Part shown: positions 55,365 through 63,506 of the stretch, in pieces | How positions within the stretch are numbered: position 1 is the first letter of the stretch | Layout: each line of letters opens with the position of its first letter | IMG/VR virus record: IMGVR_UViG_3300025161_000007 | Span: 1-64,000 of that record | Length of the DNA: 64,000 bases | From: a virus | Strand: one strand, 5' to 3' | The notes under the pieces: generated by a model | Database searches by the model: none | Told to the model about the DNA's origin: nothing | Seen by the model: only the letters and a program-made list of their open reading frames with translations | Made by a program: the position numbers and the translations under genes

Positions 55365-56229
55365 CTTCTTCCTCTCCTGTCTCGATTTCTGCTCTCTTCA
55401 TGTCGTAAAGATAGCAAACATCATTTTGTAAGATCGCAAACCCTGGTACCCAACGGGCATATCGGGTGATGCGTAACGCCTTATAAGGGGTCGCTGACTC
55501 CAGACACATACAACCGATCTCAACCGCCTCATACTTTCCACTACGACTCTTGGTGATCCCCCACTGGTGCGTGTGGCCGGCGATCACGTTCATCCCATAA
55601 ATATCAGCCAGATCACGCGTCACTGCCAGCTTCTCCGAGTAAGACACTGGGTGCACAATCATCCACGAACCGATGTAGCAATACCAGTGATCTGACCACA
55701 CGCCTGGTAGACCCAAGTCAGCGACCCCTAACCCTCCTCCTAAGTGATGCGCCAGTCGCGCATCGTGATTTCCAGTTAAGCAGATCACCTCTTCGAAGTT
55801 ATCCTCAAGCTCCTCCAACCTCTCCCTGGCCAACCGTAACTCCTCACGAACGGATAAGGACTCTGTCTGCCCTGGATAAGAGGAGATCGAGCCGAAATCC
55901 ACAAGGTCACCAGCAATCACGACACGCCCAATCCCACGATTACGAGCCACGCGAATCGCCTTCTCGTACAAAGGCACATTAAGGTACGGAATGTGTAGAT
56001 CGGATAGAATCAGGGCATCCCGACCATCCACGGTGATCGGCTCTGGTAGAACTGGCGCAGCGCTCCGCATGATGATGGGGATCACATGCCCTTCACGGCG
56101 CAACTGCTGCTTCCACTCACGAATCGTGCTCTGCGACTTGTGGTAGCGCTGCGCCAACTCATACGTGTCCAGCTTCCCACAATCACTCAGGAATCGCTCG
56201 ATTAGCTCGTTCGGTATTCTTCCCGCCAA
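55357..56229 (-). CDS. Calcineurin-like metallophosphoesterase with N-terminal helix-turn-helix
   Basis: The protein (290 residues) has metal motifs DLH, GDLVDFG, GNHD, HP and GHTH in order, the five blocks of the calcineurin-like family. Residues 1-50 form a helix-turn-helix (DTYELAQRYHKSQSTIREW). It could be a nucleic acid phosphatase or nuclease brought to DNA by that domain. Its place inside the head operon, overlapping the portal gene by 47 bases and the scaffold gene by 8, is unusual and suggests a packaging or maturation role. Confidence 0.85.
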   Translation of the reverse strand: MAGRIPNELIERFLSDCGKLDTYELAQRYHKSQSTIREWKQQLRREGHVIPIIMRSAAPVLPEPITVDGRDALILSDLHIPYLNVPLYEKAIRVARNRGIGRVVIAGDLVDFGSISSYPGQTESLSVREELRLARERLEELEDNFEEVICLTGNHDARLAHHLGGGLGVADLGLPGVWSDHWYCYIGSWMIVHPVSYSEKLAVTRDLADIYGMNVIAGHTHQWGITKSRSGKYEAVEIGCMCLESATPYKALRITRYARWVPGFAILQNDVCYLYDMKRAEIETGEEEDG

Positions 56230-57631
56230 CCTTCTTTTCCCATGTCATGAGCACCCTGGCGATCTCCTCTTCGAGGTCGTCGGTGTACCCAAGTTTCTCA
56301 ACGATCGTCTCCAACGAGACCGCCGGATACTCAGTGTTCCACATCAGGTTCAACTCGTTGACCATATCCATGCGATCACGCGGGAGGACGGGCGCGAATT
56401 GCACATCTACCTCTGCGCCAATCATGTCGTCCGTAACCGCAGGTTTGCGACCATCCAGTGGATCACGGAACTTGCGGATACGCAGCGTCATATCGGTCAA
56501 ACGGCGGATGCCGGAAGCGATGAAGACTCGCGTCCACTTGGCCGATTGCACCAATGGCCACATACGAAGCGTCAACGTCAGCCCAGAACGTTGCGATCCC
56601 TCATCAACCCCTAAAGCCACGGCGGGGATCATCGCCGAGTAGCGCGAGAGGTCCCACAAGAAGTTGATGTAGTTGAGCGTGCTGGCCGGCTCGGTCTCCG
56701 CAGGGAGCACCCCGATCTCAGGATCATGCTGATCGCCAATGCTCTGCCCAAGATCGAGGATCTTGTCAGGAGCAATCATCAAGTCCTTCTTCCCGCGATA
56801 ATTGCGCACCCAACGTACAGGATGCGCCACGTAGTTGATGCGATCCCCCATATCGGCCAGACGCAGGTTCAACTCATCCTGCAGCCCCATGATGTCGTCG
56901 ATCACGCTCACGCCATAGAACTCATTGGCGCCACGGAAGCGCGGGATATAGACGAAGGGGACGAACCCATAAGGGTTAGGGCCAGAGTACTCCTCGATGC
57001 GCAGGTTATCCACGCGCACCTCGTACTCCCTGGGTGTCCAGTGCTCCGAATAGAGCACCATGCGCTCAGGTGAATCCTTGATGGGGATGCCGTACATCAG
57101 GTTGGCATCAGCCGCCGTGATGTAATACTGCACCCAACATTCCATGATGCGCTTGACATCCTGAGGATGCCAGCGTGGGATGAAGTAGGAAGGGTTGATC
57201 AACTCATAACGAATCCCACAATTCAGCGCGGGGTCTGCCGAAACCTTGATCACCGCTCCCCCGTAACGCTGGATGGCCAATGCCATCTCAGCGAACATCT
57301 GATCGCGCTCGTTCTCCTCCCAGATACCATCCAGGACCTCGTTCACCCGCTGTGCCCGCTCGTCTGTACCTGGCATCTTGATCGTCACCACCGCATCCTC
57401 CCACTGGCCCAAAAGAGCCTGAGCGTGAAGGATGCACAGCATCTTGGCGATGTTGATGCGCAACGGGTAGAGCAGAGGAGGTTCCGTGTCTGGGCTATCC
57501 GATGGGACCTCGGAACGCTCATCGAAGATGTCGCCGGAATAGTAACGATCCCACTCCTCGTACTTCGAGAACTGGGAGTCGATCAACCGCCTCTCAGGCA
57601 AGTCAGCGATCTGACCAGAAAACAGCGCCAT
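56183..57631 (-). CDS. Portal protein, 482 residues
   Basis: The length and the sequence of features fit a dodecameric portal: the N-terminal EWDRYYSGD segment, a GVSVIDDIMGLQDELNLRLAD long helix near residue 250, and the VAL-GVDE-RSGLTLTLRMWPL block. It is the DNA entry channel at one vertex and docks terminase and neck. The start follows GAAGGAGCGTGC. The 5' leader can form a long stem (57646-57715) near this site. Confidence 0.9.
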   Translation of the reverse strand: MALFSGQIADLPERRLIDSQFSKYEEWDRYYSGDIFDERSEVPSDSPDTEPPLLYPLRINIAKMLCILHAQALLGQWEDAVVTIKMPGTDERAQRVNEVLDGIWEENERDQMFAEMALAIQRYGGAVIKVSADPALNCGIRYELINPSYFIPRWHPQDVKRIMECWVQYYITAADANLMYGIPIKDSPERMVLYSEHWTPREYEVRVDNLRIEEYSGPNPYGFVPFVYIPRFRGANEFYGVSVIDDIMGLQDELNLRLADMGDRINYVAHPVRWVRNYRGKKDLMIAPDKILDLGQSIGDQHDPEIGVLPAETEPASTLNYINFLWDLSRYSAMIPAVALGVDEGSQRSGLTLTLRMWPLVQSAKWTRVFIASGIRRLTDMTLRIRKFRDPLDGRKPAVTDDMIGAEVDVQFAPVLPRDRMDMVNELNLMWNTEYPAVSLETIVEKLGYTDDLEEEIARVLMTWEKKVGGKNTERANRAIPE

Positions 57632-57645
57632 GCACGCTCCTTCAG

Positions 57646-57715
57646 TGCGGGTACGGGGCTAAGATCAGGAAGATCGAAGGAGGAGAACTGGAGGGAGGAC
57701 TTCCCCGTACCCGCA
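57646..57715 (-). promoter_or_regulatory. Long-range stem in the leader of the head operon
   Basis: TGCGGGTACGGGG (57646-57658) pairs with CCCCGTACCCGCA (57703-57715) over 13 bp, enclosing 44 bases. On the minus-strand RNA the loop contains CTCCTTC, the exact complement of the portal ribosome site GAAGGAG. Folding could hide or expose that site. Confidence 0.6.
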
Positions 57716-57720
57716 TTGCG

Positions 57721-57748
57721 ATTATAACATCGCTGGAAAATCTGTCAA
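57721..57748 (-). promoter_or_regulatory. Late promoter for head and tail genes
   Basis: On the minus strand TTGACA (57748-57743), 16 bases, TATAAT (57726-57721), with TGT before the -10. Both boxes are consensus. It would start transcription at about 57714, at the base of the leader stem, and drive portal and downstream structural genes. Confidence 0.85.
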
Positions 57749-57772
57749 CCATTTTGCAAGGTGATTTTACAC

Positions 57773-59308
57773 TCATCGCCGGCGTGACCTTCGACCCCCC
57801 GCATAGACCGCACGGAGCACACGTGTGTCTACTTTGGGGATAGACTCAGAGATCGCCGTCTTTTGCGCATCGATGTTCCTGCTCAGGTACGTGATCTGCA
57901 TGATCGTCGCTACGATGTCCTGGGGGATCTTGCGGTCATCATCCGATCGATAGTTGCGCAACTGTTCACGCAGACCACGGATGAAGGGGAAGCGCAGATC
58001 GTGATTGGACAGCGCGAAGCGCAGCGAGTTGACCATCGCATACTTGTTGGACCCGAACATAATGGGGTCGGTCTGAATCCCATAGCGCTCAAAGGCAAGC
58101 TCGTTGAGAGCCTGCTGAGCACCTGTGGCATCGATGCCGCAATAGACTGGCCGGTACTTATCGACGGCATACTTGTAGCTCTTGATGAACGGGATGTAAG
58201 AGCCATTGCCATCGACCCAGTCGAAGTACACCATCTTAAAGGGTTTCTCGGTGACATCGAAAACCATCACGCAGCCAGCGTTACGACGAGGGGGACCATC
58301 GGTTCCAGGATCGCCAGCCAGGATGTAGATGTGATCAGGGTGAGAGGGGACCTCCCAGTAGGTGCAGCCATACCTCCCCTCTTTGCAGGCATACCCCTTC
58401 TTGGGACTGACGCCAGCATCTGGGTCACCATAAACCGCCAGTTGCATCTCATCGTTCATCGAGTAGTCCTGACAGGCATCGATGGACTCACGTGTGAAGT
58501 CATGGTCGCCGAAGTTGGGGAGCTCCGCCTCGATCTCCTGGCGGATCATCTCCTCGGTGTAGTCGGCGATCATGTTGCTGATCTGCTCTTTGGTCAGGCT
58601 CGTGTTGTCGTATGTGCGCGCCCGAATGGAGAGATAAGTGGAGAGGTCTGCTCCCTCCCCATCGGGAATCCCCTTCGCCCAACGCCTGACCAGCCACTCG
58701 ACATCGGTGGGGGTGGTGATCAGGTCAAGGCGTGGCCCCAGATTGGCACTCCCTGGTCGGGTTCCCCGCGGCGTCCCATCAGGGCGTATCCCCCGCAGAC
58801 GGCCACGTAGCGTCGTGAAGGTCATCTCGTAGGGTTCGTACCCTGCCTCGTCCATCACGATGCGGTCGAACTCACCACCACGCAATAACTGCGCCTGGAA
58901 GCCCGCTGTACGGTAAGTCACGAACGATCCATTGAGGAAGACGATCTTGGGATAGGGGTGACGCTCAATGGTCTTGATGTAGCGCTCGATGCGCTTGTTG
59001 TTTTCGATGCGTGCCAGTATCTTCTCGTAAGCAAGCTCAGCCTGGTAGGTAGAGATCGAGGTGTGCAGCACGTAGTAATACGGAGAGAGCATACAGTCGC
59101 AGATCTCCGACATGGCTGCGCATTCTGTCTTACCAGCGCCAATGCCAGCTAGAAGGGTGATGTTAGGCTGGGGAGCATGATGAAATACGAACTGGTAACG
59201 TAATGGCTCCCAGTCGAAGAAATAGCGCGTGAAGGCGCTCAGCCCACCTGTTTCGGGTAACATCGCGTTCTGCAAGACAACGCGGTCACTATTCGTAAGA
59301 ATAGCCAT
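57773..59308 (-). CDS. terL: Large terminase subunit
   Basis: The protein (511 residues) has an ATPase half with Walker A GIGAGKT (about residue 55) and Walker B RIVMDEAG. The C-terminal nuclease half has ILAGDPGTDG as the first acidic motif. It pumps DNA into the capsid through the portal and cuts it. It is separated from the portal gene by the late promoter, so it belongs to the upstream transcription unit with HNH. The end overlaps no other gene; the start overlaps HNH by 20 bases. Confidence 0.92.
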   Translation of the reverse strand: MAILTNSDRVVLQNAMLPETGGLSAFTRYFFDWEPLRYQFVFHHAPQPNITLLAGIGAGKTECAAMSEICDCMLSPYYYVLHTSISTYQAELAYEKILARIENNKRIERYIKTIERHPYPKIVFLNGSFVTYRTAGFQAQLLRGGEFDRIVMDEAGYEPYEMTFTTLRGRLRGIRPDGTPRGTRPGSANLGPRLDLITTPTDVEWLVRRWAKGIPDGEGADLSTYLSIRARTYDNTSLTKEQISNMIADYTEEMIRQEIEAELPNFGDHDFTRESIDACQDYSMNDEMQLAVYGDPDAGVSPKKGYACKEGRYGCTYWEVPSHPDHIYILAGDPGTDGPPRRNAGCVMVFDVTEKPFKMVYFDWVDGNGSYIPFIKSYKYAVDKYRPVYCGIDATGAQQALNELAFERYGIQTDPIMFGSNKYAMVNSLRFALSNHDLRFPFIRGLREQLRNYRSDDDRKIPQDIVATIMQITYLSRNIDAQKTAISESIPKVDTRVLRAVYAGGRRSRRR

Positions 59309-59582
59309 ATTCCTCGCTCAGAATCCCCTGCAGGTCTTCCCGCTTGTACTTGCCGCAGTGGTACTCGATATGATGGGTACGACACAGGCAGATCAGGTTG
59401 GTGAGGTCCCAGCTTCCCCCTGCTCCACGCGAGTGGATGTGATGCACATCGTAGGCAGAGGGCATGTAGACCTTCCCTGGTAAGCTGCCACGGGCGATGT
59501 AGTAGCAGAGCATACATCGCCCGTCGCGCAGCCTAGCTAAGATTCTGTTCCGTCTCGGTACGTCGTGATTGTGCAAGGGCAT
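59289..59582 (-). CDS. HNH endonuclease, 97 residues
   Basis: The motif YDVHHIHSRGAGG, with LTNLICLCRTHH and the CMLC zinc pair, is a complete HNH site. HNH genes next to terminase often help terminase at the packaging cut in cos-type phages. The frame overlaps the terminase start and the end of the 59533 gene. The ribosome site is weak, so the start could be slightly further in. Confidence 0.88.
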   Translation of the reverse strand: MPLHNHDVPRRNRILARLRDGRCMLCYYIARGSLPGKVYMPSAYDVHHIHSRGAGGSWDLTNLICLCRTHHIEYHCGKYKREDLQGILSEEYGYSYE

Positions 59583-59721
59583 GGTCGATCAAGACCATCT
59601 GGATTTGTTTGAGAAGCTCCACACGGGCGTAGGCATCAACGCCCGCCAGGTTTAACCAGTTGTTGTACTCAGCGATCTGTTTGGCCACAGACCGCATCAC
59701 ATCGCCTGACATCAGGCTCAC
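59533..59721 (-). CDS. Small helical protein, 62 residues
   Basis: A GTG start at 59721 in a GTGA overlap with the upstream glycosyltransferase has GGAG 5 bases away. ATG 59751 has no site. The protein is one long helix pair (SVAKQIAEYNNWLNLAGV, VELLKQIQMVLIDHAL). Its location upstream of HNH and terminase would suit a small terminase-like subunit, but it is only 62 residues and lacks a DNA-binding motif. Confidence 0.55.
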   Translation of the reverse strand: MSLMSGDVMRSVAKQIAEYNNWLNLAGVDAYARVELLKQIQMVLIDHALAQSRRTETEQNLS

Positions 59722-60353
59722 GTCATCTCCACCCAACTCTTCACCCCCCATTTGCGAGATAACTCGCGATTCATCTGCTCCACGTTGGCGATCACATCGA
59801 CCAACCCATACGCCTGCGAGGTGGCTCCCCCGATGTGGTTGACCATGAAGCTCTCGTCAACGAACATCGTGATCCTCATCTCCCTGGCGCGCCGACACCA
59901 GTCCAGGTCAGCACCATAGCCTGGCATCGACTCATCGAAGTCGCCAACCTTCTCCCATGCCCACCATGCCACGACTGGACATGCCCAATCTACCCAGCGC
60001 ACGCTACGCACCGTACCGGATATCTTGTGCATGTGCTGATGGGGGGAGTTGAAGGCCGGCGTCATCACGCCACACCCACACCTCTTCATCTTCTCCACGA
60101 TGGATGAGAACATGGCGGGATGAATGCCAGTCACATCGCTGTTCAACATCCACACGTAGTCACAGTTGTAGCGCTCACGGAGGATGCGCATGGCGCGATT
60201 CCACCCTCCAGAGAAGTAGTAGTTGGCATCCAGCCGGATGGCTCCCTCGATAGGAGTGGGAGAGCCATTGTCGATGATCACGATCTCCGGTATCTGAAGA
60301 CGCAAGGCGTCCACCAACTCGTTCCCGTAGCAGAGCGCAGCTATCGTGTCCAC
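59718..60353 (-). CDS. Glycosyltransferase family 2-like, 211 residues
   Basis: VIIDNGSP near residue 25 and MLNSDV (the DxD-like metal site) near residue 70 mark a GT-A glycosyltransferase. The GTG start at 60353 follows GGAGG with 9 bases between. It is shorter than usual at the N-terminus, since the DNGS strand comes early. It may decorate virion or host cell surface with sugar. Confidence 0.8.
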   Translation of the reverse strand: MDTIAALCYGNELVDALRLQIPEIVIIDNGSPTPIEGAIRLDANYYFSGGWNRAMRILRERYNCDYVWMLNSDVTGIHPAMFSSIVEKMKRCGCGVMTPAFNSPHQHMHKISGTVRSVRWVDWACPVVAWWAWEKVGDFDESMPGYGADLDWCRRAREMRITMFVDESFMVNHIGGATSQAYGLVDVIANVEQMNRELSRKWGVKSWVEMT

Positions 60354-61036
60354 GGCTTGTAGCCTCCTGGAGCCCAGTAGTTCCAGATACCGTCGTAGGT
60401 GCTGTAATGGGCGAGGCCGGAATCATAATGGCGGATCACCTTCCCAGCCCGTTCCAGATCACGGTACAGATACCACTCGTAAGCGTAATCGCCGATCGCC
60501 AACTGATAATCGGGTGGCACAGCCGACTTGCGCATGATCATGGTCGGCGAGATGATGAATGCGTTGTGCTCCAGATCGCCAGGCGTATACTCACGCAGGT
60601 ATGAGCCAAGAATCCTACCAGTCTCACGCTCATGCAGGATGGCGCGCGAGTAGACCAGGTCAGCATTGTACTTACGGATGGCAACAACCATCGTCTTGAG
60701 GAACCGTCGGTCCCACCAGTCATCATCATCTAGCCAGCAGATGAACTCGCCACGGGCCGCTCGTAATCCACGCATCTTCCCTTGCGCTCCCCAGTCATTC
60801 ACCGATACGAACGGTTCGGCTACGATCACGCGCGGATCATCCCAACGCGGAACAACGTAGTCATGCGGCAGGTTGTTGGGGAAGATCAGGAGCTCGAAGT
60901 CCTTGTAGGTCTGTTCCAGGACGCTCTCGACCGCTCGTGGCAAGGTCGGGCGACCAACCGTTGCTGTCACAACGGTTACAGCTGGCGTGGCCGACGTGTT
61001 GACGCCGCGGCCATCAGCCATCTCTCCACTCTCCAT
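60341..61036 (-). CDS. Glycosyltransferase family 2, 231 residues
   Basis: AVTVVTATVGRPTLPRAVES at the N-terminus and ICWLDDDDWWDRRF with a DDDD metal site are clear GT2 motifs. It transfers a sugar from a nucleotide-sugar. The start follows GAGGAGGTAACTGT. Both ends overlap neighbours, so the five sugar and methyl genes form one unit. Confidence 0.9.
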   Translation of the reverse strand: MESGEMADGRGVNTSATPAVTVVTATVGRPTLPRAVESVLEQTYKDFELLIFPNNLPHDYVVPRWDDPRVIVAEPFVSVNDWGAQGKMRGLRAARGEFICWLDDDDWWDRRFLKTMVVAIRKYNADLVYSRAILHERETGRILGSYLREYTPGDLEHNAFIISPTMIMRKSAVPPDYQLAIGDYAYEWYLYRDLERAGKVIRHYDSGLAHYSTYDGIWNYWAPGGYKPWTR

Positions 61037-61539
61037 ACAGTTACCTCCTCGTAGAATCGAGAAAGCAAGGCGAGAAGATCATCCTTGCTGTACTCACGCA
61101 CATGATCTGGGCACATGGATGGCGGGTATTCCCCTGGAGCAGGCGTAGACAGGAAGAACCTGGGAGCGCAATCGAAAGCCAGTTGCAGCAAATGGGCAGG
61201 ATCGTCCAGATGCTCGATCACCTCCGTGCATACCCCCACGTCGAACTGCTCATCCAGATGGACTTCTCGCCGTAGATCGACCACGTCCGCCCGTATGCCA
61301 CTCTGGCGCAATCGCTCTACCGCCTCTCGTGAGAAGTCCACCACGTACACAGAGTGCCCTTCCCGCAACGCAAAGCTTGAAAATCGTGAGAGACCTCCCC
61401 CAATATCAATGATCCTGGAAGGAGCCTTGATCTCCCTCAGAATCTCACGATAGATACTATCGCGCAGGGGGTCTTGCAAATAGCCACTCCCGCAGGTATC
61501 CCAAACGTGATCCCAGTGCTCTGGCGTGTTGATGTTCAA
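60976..61539 (-). CDS. SAM-dependent methyltransferase, class I, 187 residues
   Basis: RIIDIGGGLSRFSSFA is motif I that binds S-adenosylmethionine. VYVVDFS and FDVGVCTEVIEHL are the next two motifs. The type (UbiE/Coq5-like) usually methylates small molecules or sugars. Between glycosyltransferases it probably caps or modifies a glycan. It starts in an ATGA overlap with the upstream gene. Confidence 0.85.
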   Translation of the reverse strand: MNINTPEHWDHVWDTCGSGYLQDPLRDSIYREILREIKAPSRIIDIGGGLSRFSSFALREGHSVYVVDFSREAVERLRQSGIRADVVDLRREVHLDEQFDVGVCTEVIEHLDDPAHLLQLAFDCAPRFFLSTPAPGEYPPSMCPDHVREYSKDDLLALLSRFYEEVTVWRVERWLMAAASTRRPRQL

Positions 61540-62234
61540 TAAGGAGCAACCTCCTCTCGCGTCAGGGGATGTTCAGGATTGTCGAGATGCTTTGCGACCA
61601 AAGTCGTGTCGATGATCCATCGCCCAAACCCCAAATCTCTGCACAATTCCCCGTACAAAGGGTCCTCGCTGCACGGAATCCCATCTGCTGAGTTCCCATA
61701 ACGCCAGGGGACCCGCGAGAACACATCACGATGTAACAGCAGGAAGCCAGCCGTCCCGTAATCGCAATCCCATAACTCCCCTCTGCGCAGCTTGGGGTTG
61801 AAGATGTAGCGAGCGCGAGCATGCACCCCTCTTCCAGGGACAGTCCCTCCAATGATCTTCTTGCTCCTGGAGAGCAATACCTCGATGGAGTTTTCGGGGA
61901 TGATCACGTCGGCATCCACATAGAGCAGCCACTCTGCGCCCAACGCGAAGGCCGCGTAGCGCGCCATCTCCCTGGCTAAGGTGATTGGGAAGAGCCTGGC
62001 CTGGTCCTGATCGTAACGAGGGGGAGTCCACCACCCAGAATCGATGTTCCACGTGTCAATGATGGCATCCGTCCCCTCCAATACATGAAACAACGGCTCA
62101 TAAAGAGCCTTGTTGGAGGTCTGGATGTTGACGTAAATTCGCTTGTCTGGGTAGGTTAACCTCAGGTTATTGGGGACAGCATACAACTGCGAGTATGCCT
62201 TGCGGTCACACAACAACGTGGCTACCAGGATCAT
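61536..62234 (-). CDS. Glycosyltransferase-like protein, 232 residues
   Basis: LYVDADVIIP carries a DxD metal motif in a GT-A fold, with SEDPLYGELCRDLG downstream as in related family 2 enzymes. It is the third sugar transferase in the cluster. The start overlaps the stop of the 60-residue gene (ATGA), showing coupling from the divergent promoter. Confidence 0.8.
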   Translation of the reverse strand: MILVATLLCDRKAYSQLYAVPNNLRLTYPDKRIYVNIQTSNKALYEPLFHVLEGTDAIIDTWNIDSGWWTPPRYDQDQARLFPITLAREMARYAAFALGAEWLLYVDADVIIPENSIEVLLSRSKKIIGGTVPGRGVHARARYIFNPKLRRGELWDCDYGTAGFLLLHRDVFSRVPWRYGNSADGIPCSEDPLYGELCRDLGFGRWIIDTTLVAKHLDNPEHPLTREEVAPY

Positions 62235-62413
62235 TTGTTCATGCCCATCAGGTTGAGTGCCAAACGCGCCTGGCGCTTGGTTGTAGCGCTGGCGCGGCTT
62301 CCCTTGCGCAGCACATGCCGCGCATACTGGCGCGTGGTCATGCCAGCCCGCCTCGCCTTCTCACGAAAAGCCCCAGGATGCTTGATCGCCCCCTGAATCC
62401 ACTTCTTGGCCAT
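62231..62413 (-). CDS. Small basic protein, 60 residues
   Basis: ATG 62413 follows GAAAGGTGGTGATGAT. The product is rich in Lys and Arg with two helices (WIQGAIKHPGAFREKARR, TTKRQARLALNLM). It could bind nucleic acid. It is the first gene after the minus-strand member of the divergent promoter pair at 62451-62501. Confidence 0.65.
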   Translation of the reverse strand: MAKKWIQGAIKHPGAFREKARRAGMTTRQYARHVLRKGSRASATTKRQARLALNLMGMNK

Positions 62414-62450
62414 ATCATCACCACCTTTCGCGATCATATACTGCACCAGG

Positions 62451-62501
62451 ATTATATCATGATCGCCGCGAATTTGCAAGTGTAGTAAAGATGTGTATAA
62501 T
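62451..62501. promoter_or_regulatory. Divergent promoters sharing a palindromic -35 box
   Basis: TTGCAA (62474-62479) is its own reverse complement. To the right it is 16 bases from TATAAT (62496-62501) with TGTG before it. To the left, on the minus strand, it is 17 bases from TATAAT (62456-62451). Only one RNA polymerase can use the shared box at a time, so the late minus-strand unit and the + strand unit should exclude each other. Confidence 0.8.
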
Positions 62502-62510
62502 AGAATTGCC

Positions 62511-62714
62511 ATGAGATACGCTGACGTGTACATCCGAGTTTGTGAAGAGGGAACTGACGTAGAGGTCTCAGCCGGCATCCTGAAGTGCAAGGCAGTGAAC
62601 ATCGCCATGCGCGAGGGACAGGATGGCTACGTCACCCTCACCGTCCCCCTCGAAGCCTGCGATATCGAGGGGCGACTGGCCTATGTCAAGGGTAGGCCAA
62701 AAAAGAATATCTGA
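62511..62714 (+). CDS. Unknown 67-residue protein, probable leaderless message
   Basis: The -10 box at 62496-62501 puts the transcript start at about 62508, only a few bases before ATG 62511, and there is no ribosome site. The message is therefore probably leaderless. The product is a small beta-rich protein (YADVYIRVCEEG, DGYVTLTVPLEA). The function is unknown. Confidence 0.65.
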   Translation: MRYADVYIRVCEEGTDVEVSAGILKCKAVNIAMREGQDGYVTLTVPLEACDIEGRLAYVKGRPKKNI

Positions 62715-63058
62715 CACACCTGGTCTTCCAGGCACAGGCTAAACTGGAGCCGGATATATGGCGTAACCGAGGGTACCTCGCAGGAGGAATGTCGCCCGTC
62801 CCCATCACGTTACTGGGAACTTCCGGGATGATCCCCAACAATGGGGTGCCGCCGCGAAAGTGGACAATGCAGGGCATCAGTGCAGGGCACCGGCTGCGTC
62901 TCGCAAGAGTAAGTCCACAAGTAGGCTCTCTGAGCGCTCACAGAAGGCGCTCTCTGTGCTTTATACCTTACATTCAGTTAGCGGAGAACAACGTTAATAG
63001 TAAGAATACAGTAATAGAATGTGCTCGATTTTTCAAAAAGTTTGTGGGAGGTGATCGT
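62715..63058 (+). other. Probable non-coding leader interval before mazG
   Basis: I see no convincing gene. The open frame from 62789 has its AGGAGG touching the ATG and a sequence unlike a normal protein. Several short stems can be drawn: CCTGG/CCAGG (62719-62732), CGAGG/CCTCG (62769-62781) and GAGCGC/GCGCTC (62935-62955). It may be a structured leader or small RNA, but no known family is evident. Confidence 0.4.
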
Positions 63059-63391
63059 TTGTTACCAGGGGTATTCCAGATTACGCGGGTGATGGAGGAG
63101 ATCCGGAGATGGGTCCATGAATTCCCGACTGAGGGTCGTTCCCCTGCTCAGGTCGTGGCTTCTTTAACTGAGGAGCTAGGTGAGTTTGCGGGGGCCATTA
63201 TGCGCGATGAAGAGGACGCTGCTGCCGAAGAACTGGCTGATTTACTCTTCGTGGCGCTCAAGGCCTTCCATTTGCTGGGATTAGACCCAGAAGCACTCAC
63301 GAAAGTCGCTGAGAAGAACAGCAGAAAGACCAGGGAGACGTGCTATGTCACAGACGCCGGAAAGATTGTCAGACGCACTCAGGAGAATTGA
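63059..63391 (+). CDS. mazG: MazG-like nucleotide pyrophosphohydrolase, 110 residues
   Basis: SLTEELGEFAGAIMRDEED and EELADLLFVALKAF carry the EExxE and ExxD metal sites of MazG-type enzymes. They cut NTPs to NMPs, or lower alarmone levels, in infected cells. A TTG start at 63059 has the full GGGAGGTGATC site just upstream; the longer frame from 62789 would add unlikely sequence. It starts the last + strand run of the window. Confidence 0.85.
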   Translation: MLPGVFQITRVMEEIRRWVHEFPTEGRSPAQVVASLTEELGEFAGAIMRDEEDAAAEELADLLFVALKAFHLLGLDPEALTKVAEKNSRKTRETCYVTDAGKIVRRTQEN

Positions 63392-63506
63392 GGAGGACAT
63401 CAATGACCTCGCGTACCGCATCAGGGTACTCGAAAGGATCGCCCACAACTTACAAGCTGATCCCACTATCGGAAGCACAGGGGAGAAGGATGCTGGCAGT
63501 ACTTAA
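63345..63506 (+). CDS. Small coiled-coil protein, 53 residues
   Basis: ATG 63345 follows AGGGAGACGTGCT inside the end of mazG. The product is a coiled coil (DALRRIEEDINDLAYRIRVL). It overlaps the next gene by about 17 bases in another frame. The function is unknown. Confidence 0.5.
   Translation: MSQTPERLSDALRRIEEDINDLAYRIRVLERIAHNLQADPTIGSTGEKDAGST

Noticed and set aside
62789-63058. N-terminal extension of MazG from ATG 62789
   Set aside because: The ribosome site touches the ATG, the residues look unlike a folded protein, and TTG 63059 has a full site.
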